Positions 54,895-64,000 are shown, numbered from the stretch's first letter. The stretch: DNA of 64,000 bases from Magnetococcus marinus MC-1 (GCF_000014865.1 NC_008576.1:3625001-3689000); one strand, 5' to 3'. Numbers and translations are program-made. Notes: generated by a model from the sequence alone, not told the origin.

Positions 54895-56574
54895 ATGAAC
54901 GGTTCGATGCCCTTTCATAAATATAGCCCCTACCCCCCTGTAGCCCTTGCCAATCGGCAGTGGCCCAACCGCACCCTCACCAAAGCGCCGCTTTGGTGCA
55001 GTGTCGATCTGCGCGATGGCAACCAAGCCTTGGCGAACCCCATGGGACCTCAAGCCAAACGGCGCATGTTTGACCTGTTGGTCGAGATTGGCTTTAAAGA
55101 GATTGAGGTGGGGTTTCCCTCGGCCTCGCGGGATGATTTTCAATTTTTGCGGGATCTCATTGAGCAGAAGGCCATCCCCGACGATGTGACCGTGCAGATG
55201 TTGGTGCAGTCCCGCGCCCACTTAATTGAGCGCACCTTTGAAGCCTTACAAGGGGCCAAGCGGGCCATTGTGCATCTTTACACCCCCACCTCTAGCTTGC
55301 AGCGGCGGGTGGTGTTTGGCAAAAGCCAACAAGAGATCATTGATGTCGCCGTTGAAGGCACCCAGATGATCAAGGAGCATGCCCAGCGCTCTCCCGAGAC
55401 CGAAATCGTGTTGGAGTTCTCGCCCGAGAGCTTTACCGGCACCGAATTACCGTTTGCGTTGGCCATCAGCGAAGCGGTGCAGCAGGTGTGGCAACCCACC
55501 CCTGCCCAACCCATGATCCTTAATTTGCCCGCGACCGTGGAGATGTCCACCCCCAATATCTACGCCGACCAGATTGAGTGGATGCTCAGCCACCTTAGCG
55601 ACCCCCAGAGCATCATTATCAGCCTGCATGCCCACAATGATCGGGGTACTGCGGTGGCCGCCACCGAGTTGGCCATGTTGGCCGGTGCGGGCCGGGTGGA
55701 GGGAACCTTGTTTGGCAATGGCGAGCGCACCGGTAATACCGATGTGGTGGCGGTGGCGATGAATTTGCACAGCCAGGGCATTGATGCTGGGCTTAATTTT
55801 TCGGAGATGCCCCGTATTATTGCCACCAGCGAAGCCTGCACCGGCATGAGCGTCCCGCCCCGGCAGCCCTATGCGGGAGAGCTGGTCTTTACCGCTTTTT
55901 CGGGCAGCCATCAGGATGCCATTCGCAAGGGATTACATCTCCACAAGCAGGAGCAGGCGCAGCAGTGGGCGGTACCCTATCTGCCCATTGATCCCCAGGA
56001 TCTTGGCCGCCACTATGAACCGGTTATTCGCATCAATAGCCAGTCGGGCAAGGGCGGCATGGCCTTTATTATGGAGGAGCGTTGCGGCATCCACATGCCC
56101 AAAGCCATGCAGGTGGAGTTTAGCCGGGTCATCCAGGCTGTCACCGATGAGATGGGCCGGGAGCTACAGGCCGATGAAATTGAACAGCTCTTTTTCAAAA
56201 ACTTTGTCTTGCAGGAAAACCCCTTGAGTCTGGGTCATGTTGAGCATCGAGAGGAGACCGAGGAGCGCCATCATCTGCACGCCCAGGTCAGTTATGCAGG
56301 CACCGTGCAGGCGTTGCAAGCCCATGGCAATGGCCCCATGAGCGCCTTGGTCAATGCGTTGGAGACCTTTTATAGCATGACCATCCAGATCCATGACTAC
56401 CACCAGCACGCCCGCACCGCCGGACGGGACTCGGAGGCGGTTAGTTTTGTGCAAATCAGCGTAAATGGTGGCAAGCCGACCTTTGGGGTAGGCTTGCACA
56501 CCGACAGCAGCCGCTCTGCGTTGGAGGCCGTGCTCTGTAGCATTAACCGAGCTTTAGCCACATCTTTAACCTAA
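54895..56574 (+). CDS. leuA: 2-isopropylmalate synthase (long LeuA form)
   Basis: This 559-residue protein starts near [14 protein letters not shown]. It has the catalytic [13 protein letters not shown] block, the [12 protein letters not shown] metal motif, [11 protein letters not shown] and a C-terminal regulatory domain (about 430-555). This pattern and the length match the LeuA type found in actinobacteria and some proteobacteria. It condenses acetyl-CoA with 2-oxoisovalerate to start leucine synthesis. AGGAGT lies six bases before the ATG. No other leu gene is adjacent. Confidence 0.95.
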
Positions 56575-56993
56575 TCTGCGCGTCCTACAGCGGGTAGTCC
56601 TGGGCTACCCGCTGCTTATGGGATTAAGCAATGCGCCAGTCATGCACATTTTACCAATCTGACACCACCTCTTCCGCATTCTCCTTTTATGATGGTTCTC
56701 AACAAAAACACTTGGCCTATGCTGCCAAGTGACCGCTTTTTAAGCGCTTAGGCGTGTTACGCCGTCATGGTGCGGTCAAAACAGACACACGTGTTTAAGG
56801 AGGCACGGGCGATTCGCACGGGCCACACCTTAGGTGTTTAGGTTGCGATAACACCCTAAAACTTGTGCAGTGTATTCGCTCAGCTTAGGCCACGGAACGG
56901 CATAAGCCCCCCATGAGCAACCTGCCTTTATGGTAAAACACCTCTCATCCGGCCTTGAACAACAGGTTTATTTATCCTTAGAAGAGGTCCACC
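56575..56993. other. Intergenic region, 419 bases
   Basis: Holds the hairpin after leuA (56588-56614) and a second 8-pair hairpin, CACTTGGC / GCCAAGTG, at 56709-56731. No convincing gene, tRNA or promoter is seen. Confidence 0.5.
56588..56614 (+). terminator. Hairpin after leuA
   Basis: A perfect 10-pair stem CAGCGGGTAG / CTACCCGCTG with a seven-base loop, 13 bases past the stop. There is no T run, so termination is uncertain. Confidence 0.5.
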
Positions 56994-57491
56994 ATGAACG
57001 ATGATCGTGTGTACAATGTTCTGTTTGTCTGCGCCCACAACGCAGCCCGCAGCTTAATGGCGGAAGCGATCCTTAACCGTGAGGGTAAAGGCCATTTTCG
57101 CGGCTATAGTGCCGGTAGCCAGCCGCGCACCGAAATACACCCTTACGCCCTAGAGCTTTTGCAAAAAATGCATCTTGATACCAGTGTCTTACGCCCAAAA
57201 AGCTGGTCTGCTTTTATTGAGAGCGCGCCCCCCCCCATCGACTTTGCCTTTACCCTATGCGATAAAACAGCGGCAGAACCCACCCCCAACTGGCCAGGAC
57301 AACCCCTTGCCATTGACTGGTCCATACCCGACCCTGCTCTGGTGGAGGGCAATGAGGCGCAGCGAAGCCTTGCCTATGCTGAGACTTTTCGCATGATTAC
57401 CAACCGTATTAGCGTCTTTGTAAATCTGCCCTTTGAGCGGCTAAACCACATGAGCCTCAAAGAGCAATTGATCCATATTGGCCGACTCTAA
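56994..57491 (+). CDS. Arsenate-reductase-like low-molecular-weight phosphatase-fold protein
   Basis: This 165-residue protein has the P-loop VCAHNAARS (CX5R) near residues 12-20 and SAGSQPRTEIHP, FTLCDK and a DWSIPDP block, as in the ArsC/Wzb family. The third Cys (TLCD) is positioned as in thioredoxin-coupled ArsC. It probably reduces arsenate to arsenite. It lies 2.7 kb before the arsR-GAPDH-arsJ group but is not adjacent to it. AGAGGT precedes the ATG. Confidence 0.82.
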   Translation: MNDDRVYNVLFVCAHNAARSLMAEAILNREGKGHFRGYSAGSQPRTEIHPYALELLQKMHLDTSVLRPKSWSAFIESAPPPIDFAFTLCDKTAAEPTPNWPGQPLAIDWSIPDPALVEGNEAQRSLAYAETFRMITNRISVFVNLPFERLNHMSLKEQLIHIGRL

Positions 57492-57820
57492 GCCCCTGTC
57501 GTATCCCGTCCCTTGCCTGGGCCAAGCGTGCCACGCCGCGCTTGGCCTATGGGCAAAAAAACGCTACTATAAAAAACTTTCAGGCTGTCCGTTAACCCCC
57601 CTGGGCCACAGGGCTGTGCCTGGATGGCGCCACCGCCAAGCCTTATGACGCAGAGCTGTTGCCCCGCTGAGCCGCCCACAGCAGGCATGGCCCCCTACGC
57701 AGGCTAAGCATGGACAAAAAGCCAAACATGATGACCTACTATGCATCCGCGCACCTTTAATCATGGGGCAAGGTGAGCACATACCTTGTTGCCATAAGCG
57801 CTAAATCGGGGAGCTTTACC
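57492..57820. other. Intergenic region with hairpin
   Basis: A 9-pair hairpin GGCCAAGCG / CGCTTGGCC lies at 57520-57547, about 30 bases after the arsC-like stop, without a T run. Nothing else is recognised. Confidence 0.45.
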
Positions 57821-59182
57821 ATGTTTCACCCCCCTTCACGACCCCCTTCAAGCCGCCGCTATAGCCGCCGCGAAACGCTGTGGTTGCTTAGCCTTACCAC
57901 GGCGGGTTGGGCGAGCAGTTCCCTATTGAGCGGCTGTTCTGTTAATCCGGTCACAGGGGAACAGCAGCTTATGCTGATGAGCCCCGCCCAGGAGCTGGCG
58001 GTGGATCGGCAGCACGCCCCCCAGCAATTTTCCAATGACTTTGGCGCGGTGCAGGATGAGGCGCTTAATCGCTATCTCACCCGCGTTGGCCAAGAGATGG
58101 CCCAGCTGAGCCATCGCCCGCAGGTGCCCTATAATTATCGTGCGGTCAACGCCACCCACGTCAACGCGTACACGTTTCCAGCGGGCAGCACCGCCGTAAC
58201 CCGTGGCATTTTATTGGAGATGCAGAACGAAGCCGAACTGGCGGCGCTATTGGGGCATGAATTGGGCCATGTTAACGCACGGCATGCCGCCCAACGCCAA
58301 ACCCGCAGCCTCTTTACCCAATTGGGTTTGAGTGGGATAGGCTACTTAAGCAGCTACTACAGTCAGACCGCTGGTATGTTGGTCAACTCGTTGGGAGGCG
58401 TCACTTCGAAAGCGCTACTCTCCAGTTACAGCCGCGATGATGAGCGCCAAGCCGATGCTTTAGGTATGGCGTATATGGCCAAGGGCGGCCACAATCCAGC
58501 GGGCATGGTAGGGTTGATGGAGCTCCTTAGTGCCCAATCCAAACAGAAGCCCAACGCCCTAGAGACCATGTTTGCCACCCACCCCATGAGTCGCGAGCGG
58601 CTCTCCACTGCCAAACGCCGCTTTCAAGAGAGCTACCGCAACCACCAAGCGGCCCCCAACAACCGGGCGCGTTACATGGATCACACCGCCACCATTCGGG
58701 CCCAAAAACCCACCATAGAATGGATCCAAAAGGCCGACACCGCCCTTGCAAACAAGCAAGTTTCGCAAGCGGAATCCTGTTTGGCCAAGGCCCTAAAAAG
58801 CACCGAAGATGACTACACCGCCCTGGTTAAAATGGCCAAAATTCAGCTGGCCAAGGGCGATGCGCGCGGGGCCAAGCGCTATGTGGAACTGGCCAAGCAC
58901 TCCTATCCAAATGAAGCCCAGGCACTGCATGTGGCGGCCATCACCAACCTGACCAGTGGCAACCCCAGCGCGGCCCACGAAGATCTGCTGGCCTACGAAC
59001 GGGTCGTGCCGGGCAACCCCCAGACCACCTTTTTGCAAGGCAAGGCCTTGGATGATATGCAGCGCCCCAGCGAAGCCGCCCGCTACTACCGCGCCTATCT
59101 GCGTCGCGGCAGCCGCGACGCCTACAGCCACTACGCTCAGCAGCGGTTGCAGCAGTGGAGCCAGACGAATCCCCAACCATGA
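57821..59182 (+). CDS. M48 metalloprotease lipoprotein with TPR repeats (BepA-like)
   Basis: This 453-residue protein has a twin-arginine-like segment YSRRETLWLL (residues 14-23) and a lipobox LLSGC with lipid Cys39. The M48 domain has AYTFPAGSTAVTRG and the zinc motif HELGH (146-150). The C-terminal 150 residues are TPR-like (KALKSTEDDYTAL, YVELAKHSYPNEA). BepA proteases check outer-membrane protein assembly. The start at 57821 has GGGGAG nine bases upstream. The next gene overlaps by four bases. Confidence 0.88.
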   Translation: MFHPPSRPPSSRRYSRRETLWLLSLTTAGWASSSLLSGCSVNPVTGEQQLMLMSPAQELAVDRQHAPQQFSNDFGAVQDEALNRYLTRVGQEMAQLSHRPQVPYNYRAVNATHVNAYTFPAGSTAVTRGILLEMQNEAELAALLGHELGHVNARHAAQRQTRSLFTQLGLSGIGYLSSYYSQTAGMLVNSLGGVTSKALLSSYSRDDERQADALGMAYMAKGGHNPAGMVGLMELLSAQSKQKPNALETMFATHPMSRERLSTAKRRFQESYRNHQAAPNNRARYMDHTATIRAQKPTIEWIQKADTALANKQVSQAESCLAKALKSTEDDYTALVKMAKIQLAKGDARGAKRYVELAKHSYPNEAQALHVAAITNLTSGNPSAAHEDLLAYERVVPGNPQTTFLQGKALDDMQRPSEAARYYRAYLRRGSRDAYSHYAQQRLQQWSQTNPQP

Positions 59183-59853
59183 GCTTACTCGACGCAGGCG
59201 ATCCAACGCGGCATATCCTACACATGGATGCCGATCTGCTTATCTTCAACAAACCCAACCGCATGCCCATCTATCGCGGACCGGGTGGGGGCGAGACCCT
59301 GGCGGACCATCTGCCCCAGCTCTGTTTTGAGCGCGGCAAGCCTCCCGCCGCCGTGCATCGTCTGGATAGCGCCACCAGCGGCTGCTTGGTACTGGGACGC
59401 CACAAGGGCATGCGTCGCAGCCTCAGCAACCTGTTTGCCCAGGGTGGTGTTGAAAAGCTCTATTGGGCAGTGGTACAGGGACGCCCCCTCATGGATCAAG
59501 GGCTTATTGAGCTACCCTTACAGGATGTGGGCTGGCCGGGACGCCCACGGGTCAAGGTTAGGATGGGGGGCAAATGGGGCCGCACACTGTTCCAGGTCAT
59601 GGGTTATGGGCAAAATGAGACGCTGCTGGCGCTGATGCCCCAAACGGGTCGCACCCACCAACTGCGGGTTCATTGTGCCGCCATGGGCTGCCCCATTGTG
59701 GGAGACCCCCTCTATGGTGGCGCGGCCTGCGATGGCCCCCCCATGCATCTCCATGCTCGGCGCATTCTCTTGCACGGTGCCATCCAACAGAGTTTTACCG
59801 CACCGGCGCCGCCCCATCTACAGCGCTTTCTGGAGCAGATGCGCCCTTTCTAA
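59179..59853 (+). CDS. RluA-family pseudouridine synthase
   Basis: About 224 residues. The catalytic Asp is in AVHRLDSATSG; LIFNKPNRMPIY precedes it and QTGRTHQLRVHCAAMG follows, all consensus for RluA-type enzymes. There is no N-terminal S4 domain. It makes pseudouridine in rRNA or tRNA; the target base is unknown. It is translationally coupled to the protease gene by an ATGA overlap. Confidence 0.92.
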   Translation: MSLLDAGDPTRHILHMDADLLIFNKPNRMPIYRGPGGGETLADHLPQLCFERGKPPAAVHRLDSATSGCLVLGRHKGMRRSLSNLFAQGGVEKLYWAVVQGRPLMDQGLIELPLQDVGWPGRPRVKVRMGGKWGRTLFQVMGYGQNETLLALMPQTGRTHQLRVHCAAMGCPIVGDPLYGGAACDGPPMHLHARRILLHGAIQQSFTAPAPPHLQRFLEQMRPF

Positions 59854-60199
59854 AACGGCTAATGTGCTCATCCATGCCGCGCAACAGCTTCTGTTTTTTT
59901 GATAGGTTTGGTCAAATGAGCATGACAGCCGTTTACCGACACAGGTCACCTCGAAAAAAACCAGTGTCGCGCTATCCGGCATAACGGCCAAAAACCCAAA
60001 CTTTCTCGCCATAGACCACAATCCCTTGCACCATCAATCCCCCTTATCACGCAAAAAAATCTTCGTTATCAAGTTGCTATGATAGGGGGCATCAATATTT
60101 GAAGGGTTTTCATCTGCGTCAAGCTGCCTATAATGGGGAAAATTTTTACCCTTTACCCTAATCCGCCCACGCACCTAACCAGCTAAAGATGTTGATCCC
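59854..60199. other. Intergenic region upstream of arsR
   Basis: About 350 bases. A perfect TATAAT is at 60129-60134, with TTTTCA 16 bases before it, 66 bases ahead of the arsR ATG. An AT-rich stretch just upstream could hold the regulator's site. Confidence 0.5.
60107..60134 (+). promoter_or_regulatory. Candidate arsR promoter
   Basis: TTTTCA and TATAAT are spaced 16 bases apart. The -10 is perfect, the -35 weak. Confidence 0.4.
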
Positions 60200-60562
60200 A
60201 TGCTAACGCCTCAACAGTTTCTTAAATCCCTGGTTGACGAAACCCGTTTCCGTTGCCTTATGCTGCTGCTTATTGAAGGCGAGATGTGCGTCTGCGAACT
60301 AAGCCAAGCTGTGGATGCCATTCAGCCAAAAATTTCCCGCAATCTCGCCCTCTTACGCCAACACAATGTGGTCACCAGCCGCCGCAATGGTCAGTGGATC
60401 TTCTATGCCCTACACCCCGAGTTACCCCAATGGGCTAAAGAGATGCTGCACGCCTCCCATCGTGGGTGCCAGGAACAGAGCCTGCTTGAACAAGATATTA
60501 AGCGGTTGGCCACCATGGATAGACCCCCAAAATTTAGTTCCGCGCTCTCCGCCGTGGCCTGA
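60200..60562 (+). CDS. arsR: ArsR-family arsenic-responsive repressor
   Basis: This 120-residue winged-helix protein has EMCVCELSQAV, in which Cys30 and Cys32 form the CxC arsenite-binding pair at the start of the recognition helix, and KISRNLALLRQHNVV as the DNA-reading helix. A third Cys lies near residue 90 (HRGCQ). It would repress this cluster and release DNA on binding arsenite. The GAPDH and ArsJ genes follow on the same strand. Confidence 0.93.
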   Translation: MLTPQQFLKSLVDETRFRCLMLLLIEGEMCVCELSQAVDAIQPKISRNLALLRQHNVVTSRRNGQWIFYALHPELPQWAKEMLHASHRGCQEQSLLEQDIKRLATMDRPPKFSSALSAVA

Positions 60563-60567
60563 GCATA

Positions 60568-60587
60568 ATATACACTTGAACGTATAT
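60568..60587. promoter_or_regulatory. Palindrome after arsR, possible operator
   Basis: ATATAC and GTATAT face each other across eight bases, just past the arsR stop and before the GAPDH gene. It could be an internal ArsR site; the evidence is only symmetry. Confidence 0.25.
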
Positions 60588-60791
60588 ACCATATGCTTTA
60601 CCCTTTTCCCCGCTTACGCTTGATCGCCACACTTACGTCACAACCGGCGTATACCCTCGCGCACACCACAGGGGGTAATCTGCGTTAGCCGGTGATACCG
60701 ACCCAGATCAGGTGCCACGCTAGCCACACGTACCCTCTAAAATAAGGCTGCTATACCCATCCAAGCAACCGAGGCAAAGGGAGTATTTAAG

Positions 60792-61793
60792 ATGAGCGTC
60801 ACCATAGGTATCAATGGCTTTGGCCGCATGGGCCGTCTGGTCTTACGGGCAGGCTGGAACAGCCCAGGCATTATCTGGGGGCCGATTAACGAGACCAGTA
60901 CCGATGCCCACGGCTCCGCCCACCTGCTCCAGTTTGATTCGGTACACGGCAGGTGGCAACACCCTTGCACGGCCCAACAGGGGGAGATCTGCATTGAGGA
61001 TAGCCGCATCCCTTACCACAGCGTGGCCGATATTGATGCCCACCACTGGTCAACCTGCGATCTGGTGATTGAAGCCACCGGCAAACACCACAAACAGCCC
61101 CACACCCTACAGCGCTATTTTGAGCAAGGGGTTAAAAAGGTGTTGGTGGCCGCTCCAACCGAGGGGGCCCTCAACCTGGTCTACGGCGTCAATGATCACC
61201 TCTACCAGCCCCAGCAGCACCATCTTGTCACCGCAGCCTCCTGTACCACCAACTGTTTGGCCCCTGTCATCAAGGTACTGCATGAAAAGATTGGTATTGT
61301 ACACGGTACCATGACCACCATTCATGATATCACCAACACCCAAACCATTGTGGACAAAGGGCACAAAGATCTGCGCCGTGCCCGTGCCTGTGGCAACTCC
61401 CTCATACCCACCAGCACCGGATCGGCCAAAGCGATCACCAAAATTTTTCCGGAGTTGACCGGTAAACTCAACGGTGTCGCGGTGCGTGTGCCCCTGCTCA
61501 ATGCCTCCCTCACCGATTGTGTCTTTGAAATGGCCAAGCCCGTTACCGAAAGCGCCATCAACACCCTGTTCAAGGAGGCCTCTGAAAGTTATCTGCACGG
61601 CATTCTTGGTTATGAAGAGCGGCCATTGGTCTCGGTGGATTTTCTGAATGATCCGCGTTCAGCCATTATCGATGCCCCCTCCACCATGGTGATTGACGGC
61701 ACCCAGCTTAAAGTGTTGGCTTGGTACGATAATGAGTGGGGCTATGTCAATCGCTTGATGGACCTCGCGCTTAAAATCGCCAACACCTTATAA
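60792..61793 (+). CDS. gapdh: Glyceraldehyde-3-phosphate dehydrogenase, arsenic-operon type
   Basis: This 333-residue protein has the NAD motif [10 protein letters not shown] (7-16), the catalytic SCTTNC with Cys151, and His178 in [10 protein letters not shown]. All active-site residues are present. Flanked by arsR and arsJ, it belongs to the known system in which GAPDH uses arsenate in place of phosphate to form 1-arseno-3-phosphoglycerate, which ArsJ exports. GGGAG lies nine bases before the ATG. It is unlikely to be the main glycolytic enzyme here, though that cannot be ruled out. Confidence 0.93.
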   Translation: MSVTIGINGFGRMGRLVLRAGWNSPGIIWGPINETSTDAHGSAHLLQFDSVHGRWQHPCTAQQGEICIEDSRIPYHSVADIDAHHWSTCDLVIEATGKHHKQPHTLQRYFEQGVKKVLVAAPTEGALNLVYGVNDHLYQPQQHHLVTAASCTTNCLAPVIKVLHEKIGIVHGTMTTIHDITNTQTIVDKGHKDLRRARACGNSLIPTSTGSAKAITKIFPELTGKLNGVAVRVPLLNASLTDCVFEMAKPVTESAINTLFKEASESYLHGILGYEERPLVSVDFLNDPRSAIIDAPSTMVIDGTQLKVLAWYDNEWGYVNRLMDLALKIANTL

Positions 61794-61816
61794 TGACCCC
61801 GTAACCTATGGATCTT

Positions 61817-61843
61817 GGCTGCGGGGGGCATACCCCCGCAGCC
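61817..61843 (+). terminator. GC-rich hairpin between GAPDH and arsJ
   Basis: The stem GGCTGCGGGGG / CCCCCGCAGCC is 11 pairs with a five-base loop. Few T follow. It may reduce read-through and set the GAPDH to ArsJ ratio, or stabilise the upstream message. Confidence 0.5.
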
Positions 61844-61881
61844 TCCCCCTTTGCATCCCTAAATTGGGAAGGAACCACCCC

Positions 61882-63093
61882 ATGACCTCCTCCATGCGCG
61901 ACTATCTGGTCATTACGGCGGGCTACTGGGCCTTTACCTTGACCGATGGGGCCATCCGCATGTTGGTGGTCCTGCACTTTCATAGCCTTGGTTACTCCAC
62001 CCTGGAGATCGCCAGCCTCTTCCTCTTCTACGAGTTTTTTGGCATTGTCACCAATCTGCTGGGCGGCTGGCTGGGGGCGCGTATTGGGCTCAATAAAACC
62101 ATGCATATCGGTATGGGACTACAAGTTGTCGCCCTGGCCATGCTGACCCTACCCACGGCATGGCTCAGCGTGCCCTATGTGATGCTGGCTCAGGCGCTCT
62201 CGGGCATCGCCAAAGATCTTAATAAAATGTCTGCCAAAGCCTCGGTCAAGAGTATCGTCAAAGAGGGAGCCCAAGCCAGCCTCTTTAAATGGGTCGCCCT
62301 GCTAACCGGCTCTAAAAACGCCCTTAAAGGGGCAGGCTTTTTCTTAGGTGCCCTGCTGCTGCACCTGTTTACCTTTCGCGGCAGTTTAATCATTTTAGCC
62401 AGTGGACTGCTGCTGGTGCTGCTGCTCACTTACTGGTTGCTGCCCAATCATTTGGGCAAAGCCCCACAAAAGCCCAAATTTCAACATATTTTTTCCAACA
62501 AACCCGCCATCAACCGCCTTTCAGCCGCCCGCTTTTTTCTGTTTGGTGCCCGCGATGTCTGGTTTGTGGTGGCCCTGCCGGTCTATTTGACCCAGGTGTT
62601 GCATTGGCAAGAGATGCAGGTTGGGGGGTTCATGGCGCTCTGGGTGATCGGTTATGGCATCATCCAAGCCATTGCCCCAAAACTGTTGGGCAGCGGCACC
62701 CCAGGCCCCACCAGCGCCATCGTCTGGGCGCTGCTGCTGGCGCTGTTCCCAGCGGGTATTGCCTTGAGCATGCAGATGCCGTGGCCGGTGGCAACCATCA
62801 TCCCCACCGGGCTTATCCTGTTCGGTGCCGTGTTTGCCATTAACTCGGCCCTGCACTCCTACCTGATCCTTGCTTATGCAGACCACGACAAGGTGGCTAT
62901 GAATGTGGGCTTTTATTACATGGCCAATGCCGGAGGGCGGCTGGTGGGCACGGTGCTCTCTGGCTGGGTCTATACCGAGGGCAGCTTAGTGGCCTGTCTT
63001 TGGGTATCCAGTGCCTTTTTGCTGGCAACCGGGCTGATCTCTCTCAGCCTACCCCCCATGCCCGCCCCTGAACAGAGCCAGCCTCAACCCTGA
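61882..63093 (+). CDS. arsJ: ArsJ organoarsenical efflux permease
   Basis: This 403-residue major facilitator protein has about 11-12 membrane helices. The N-terminal YLVITAGYWAFTLTDGAIRM, and FLFYEFFGIVTNLLGGW after it, are the ArsJ hallmark. It exports 1-arseno-3-phosphoglycerate, which breaks down outside to arsenate, so it works with the GAPDH gene just upstream. The ATG at 61882 has AAGGA nine bases before it. Its 3' end overlaps the convergent EAL gene by 10 bases. Confidence 0.92.
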   Translation: MTSSMRDYLVITAGYWAFTLTDGAIRMLVVLHFHSLGYSTLEIASLFLFYEFFGIVTNLLGGWLGARIGLNKTMHIGMGLQVVALAMLTLPTAWLSVPYVMLAQALSGIAKDLNKMSAKASVKSIVKEGAQASLFKWVALLTGSKNALKGAGFFLGALLLHLFTFRGSLIILASGLLLVLLLTYWLLPNHLGKAPQKPKFQHIFSNKPAINRLSAARFFLFGARDVWFVVALPVYLTQVLHWQEMQVGGFMALWVIGYGIIQAIAPKLLGSGTPGPTSAIVWALLLALFPAGIALSMQMPWPVATIIPTGLILFGAVFAINSALHSYLILAYADHDKVAMNVGFYYMANAGGRLVGTVLSGWVYTEGSLVACLWVSSAFLLATGLISLSLPPMPAPEQSQPQP

Positions 63094-64000
63094 TGTTGCG
63101 CCAAAAAATCCTGCAACTGGGCCAGCGGCATGGGGCGCGCAATAAAATAACCCTGGCCAGTGTCACAATTAAGCTGGCGCAGAAAATCCATCTGCAATTG
63201 GGTCTCTATCCCTTCGGCCACCACCTTCATACCCAAGCTCTCACCCAGGTTGCACACCGCGTGTACGATGGCGGCATCCTCCGAATCACGTTCTAAATCC
63301 CGCACAAAAGATTGGTCAATCTTAAGGGCATCCACAGGAAAACGCTTCAGATAAGAGAGCGAAGAGTAACCAGTGCCAAAATCATCAATGGAGAGCGTCA
63401 AACCCAAGCCTTTTAAAATGCTCATGGTATTGATCGCCTCATCCACATCCCCCATCATCATACTCTCGGTCAGTTCCAACTCCAGCAGTTGGGTCTCTAA
63501 CCCTGTCTCCTCCAGAGCCTCCAACACCATCTGCTCCAGATCCTCCTGTTGAAACTGTTTCGCCGACAGGTTCACCGCCACCCGTAGGGGACGGACCCGC
63601 TGGGCATTGATGGCTACCACGTCGGCGCACGCCTGTTTAAGGATCCAACGCCCCAACGGTACAATCAAACCCGTCTCTTCGGCCAAGGGAATAAAGGCGT
63701 CGGGGGAGAACATTCTGCCATCTCTGCGGGGCCACCGCACCAACGCCTCTACCCCTTCAATCTCACCGGTGGCAATCTCCAGCTTGGGTTGATAGTGGAG
63801 TTGAAAGCGCTCCTGCATAACCGCCCGGCGCAGCTCCGTTTCCAACCGCACCTGCTCAGCACTGTGGCGGTTCATCTCCTCTGAATAAAAGCGGAAGGTG
63901 TTGCGCCCGCCCTCCTTGGCTTTAACCAAGGCGCGTTCGGCACACTGGATCATACCATTTAGACTCTCGGCATTTTCTGGGTAGATAGAGACCCCCAAGC
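63084..64000 (-). CDS. GGDEF-EAL protein, C-terminal part
   Basis: The gene runs off the right end of the window. The visible 305 residues begin in the last part of a GGDEF domain (GVSIYPENAESLNGMI, ERALVKAKEGGRN). The full EAL domain follows, with EALVRWPR, NLSAKQF, ELTESMMM, DDFGTGYSSL, KIDQSFVRDL and EGIET. All metal and catalytic residues of the c-di-GMP phosphodiesterase look present. Whether the GGDEF half is active cannot be seen. Confidence 0.92.
   Translation of the reverse strand, partial: LGVSIYPENAESLNGMIQCAERALVKAKEGGRNTFRFYSEEMNRHSAEQVRLETELRRAVMQERFQLHYQPKLEIATGEIEGVEALVRWPRRDGRMFSPDAFIPLAEETGLIVPLGRWILKQACADVVAINAQRVRPLRVAVNLSAKQFQQEDLEQMVLEALEETGLETQLLELELTESMMMGDVDEAINTMSILKGLGLTLSIDDFGTGYSSLSYLKRFPVDALKIDQSFVRDLERDSEDAAIVHAVCNLGESLGMKVVAEGIETQLQMDFLRQLNCDTGQGYFIARPMPLAQLQDFLAQHQG

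Noticed and set aside
1-64000. CRISPR arrays, tRNA or rRNA genes, complete insertion sequences, magnetosome genes
   Set aside because: I looked for repeat-spacer patterns, cloverleaf sequences, transposases and mam-type proteins by eye and found none; a covariance-model scan could still reveal a missed small RNA.

Overview
The window reads as chromosomal DNA of a free-living, motile, environmental proteobacterium with c-type cytochromes. Gene content (many chemoreceptors with CZB and hemerythrin domains, large hybrid histidine kinases, HD-GYP and GGDEF/EAL proteins, superoxide reductase, diheme peroxidase) fits a magnetotactic coccus such as Magnetococcus. That name is an inference from gene style only; no rRNA, tRNA or magnetosome gene lies in the window. 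Genes are dense on both strands and base composition is moderately GC-rich throughout.

Layout. 1-3.2 kb: the 5' end of a HAD phosphatase, a small four-cysteine protein and a CZB chemoreceptor. 3.2-5.9 kb: a minus-strand run of an ArgA-like acetyltransferase, glycine oxidase ThiO and a small HNH protein. 6.1-13.4 kb: a hemerythrin chemoreceptor, an M16C protease and an AmpG-like transporter. 13.5-14.8 kb: hisB-hisH, closed by a strong hairpin. 14.8-16.8 kb: a two-gene Septu-type anti-phage cassette (PtuA ATPase and PtuB HNH nuclease). 17-24 kb: a kinase with a REC-GGDEF partner, a short inverted-repeat element and two HD-GYP proteins. 24-29 kb: an apparent minus-strand operon of diheme peroxidase, hybrid kinase and REC-HD-GYP regulator. 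29-31 kb: a membrane protein with an extraordinary methionine heptad array, a cold-shock protein and a superoxide reductase. 31-46.6 kb: three more hybrid kinases, a chemoreceptor with a c-heme motif, a FIST sensor and a REC-phosphatase/STAS pair. 46.6-48.9 kb: OxyR, a small unknown protein and a DHH phosphoesterase. 49.3-53.2 kb: a ModA-like binding protein, histidine kinase and radical SAM enzyme in overlapping frames. 53.3-59.9 kb: a second copy of the inverted-repeat element, an alpha/beta hydrolase, leuA, an arsenate-reductase-like protein, a Tat-type M48 lipoprotein protease and a pseudouridine synthase. 60.2-63.1 kb: arsR-GAPDH-arsJ. The last 0.9 kb is the 3' end of an EAL protein.

Together the genes give a strong picture of redox, oxygen and oxyanion sensing. 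Inputs include c-heme, hemerythrin, CZB zinc sites, OxyR, a peroxidase-linked kinase and a ModA-linked kinase; outputs are chemotaxis, c-di-GMP turnover and partner switching. Arsenic is handled by the arsenylated 3-phosphoglycerate efflux route (GAPDH plus ArsJ). The least conventional items are the methionine zipper protein, the ModA-kinase-radical SAM operon, the peroxidase-kinase-HD-GYP operon and the short inverted-repeat element.
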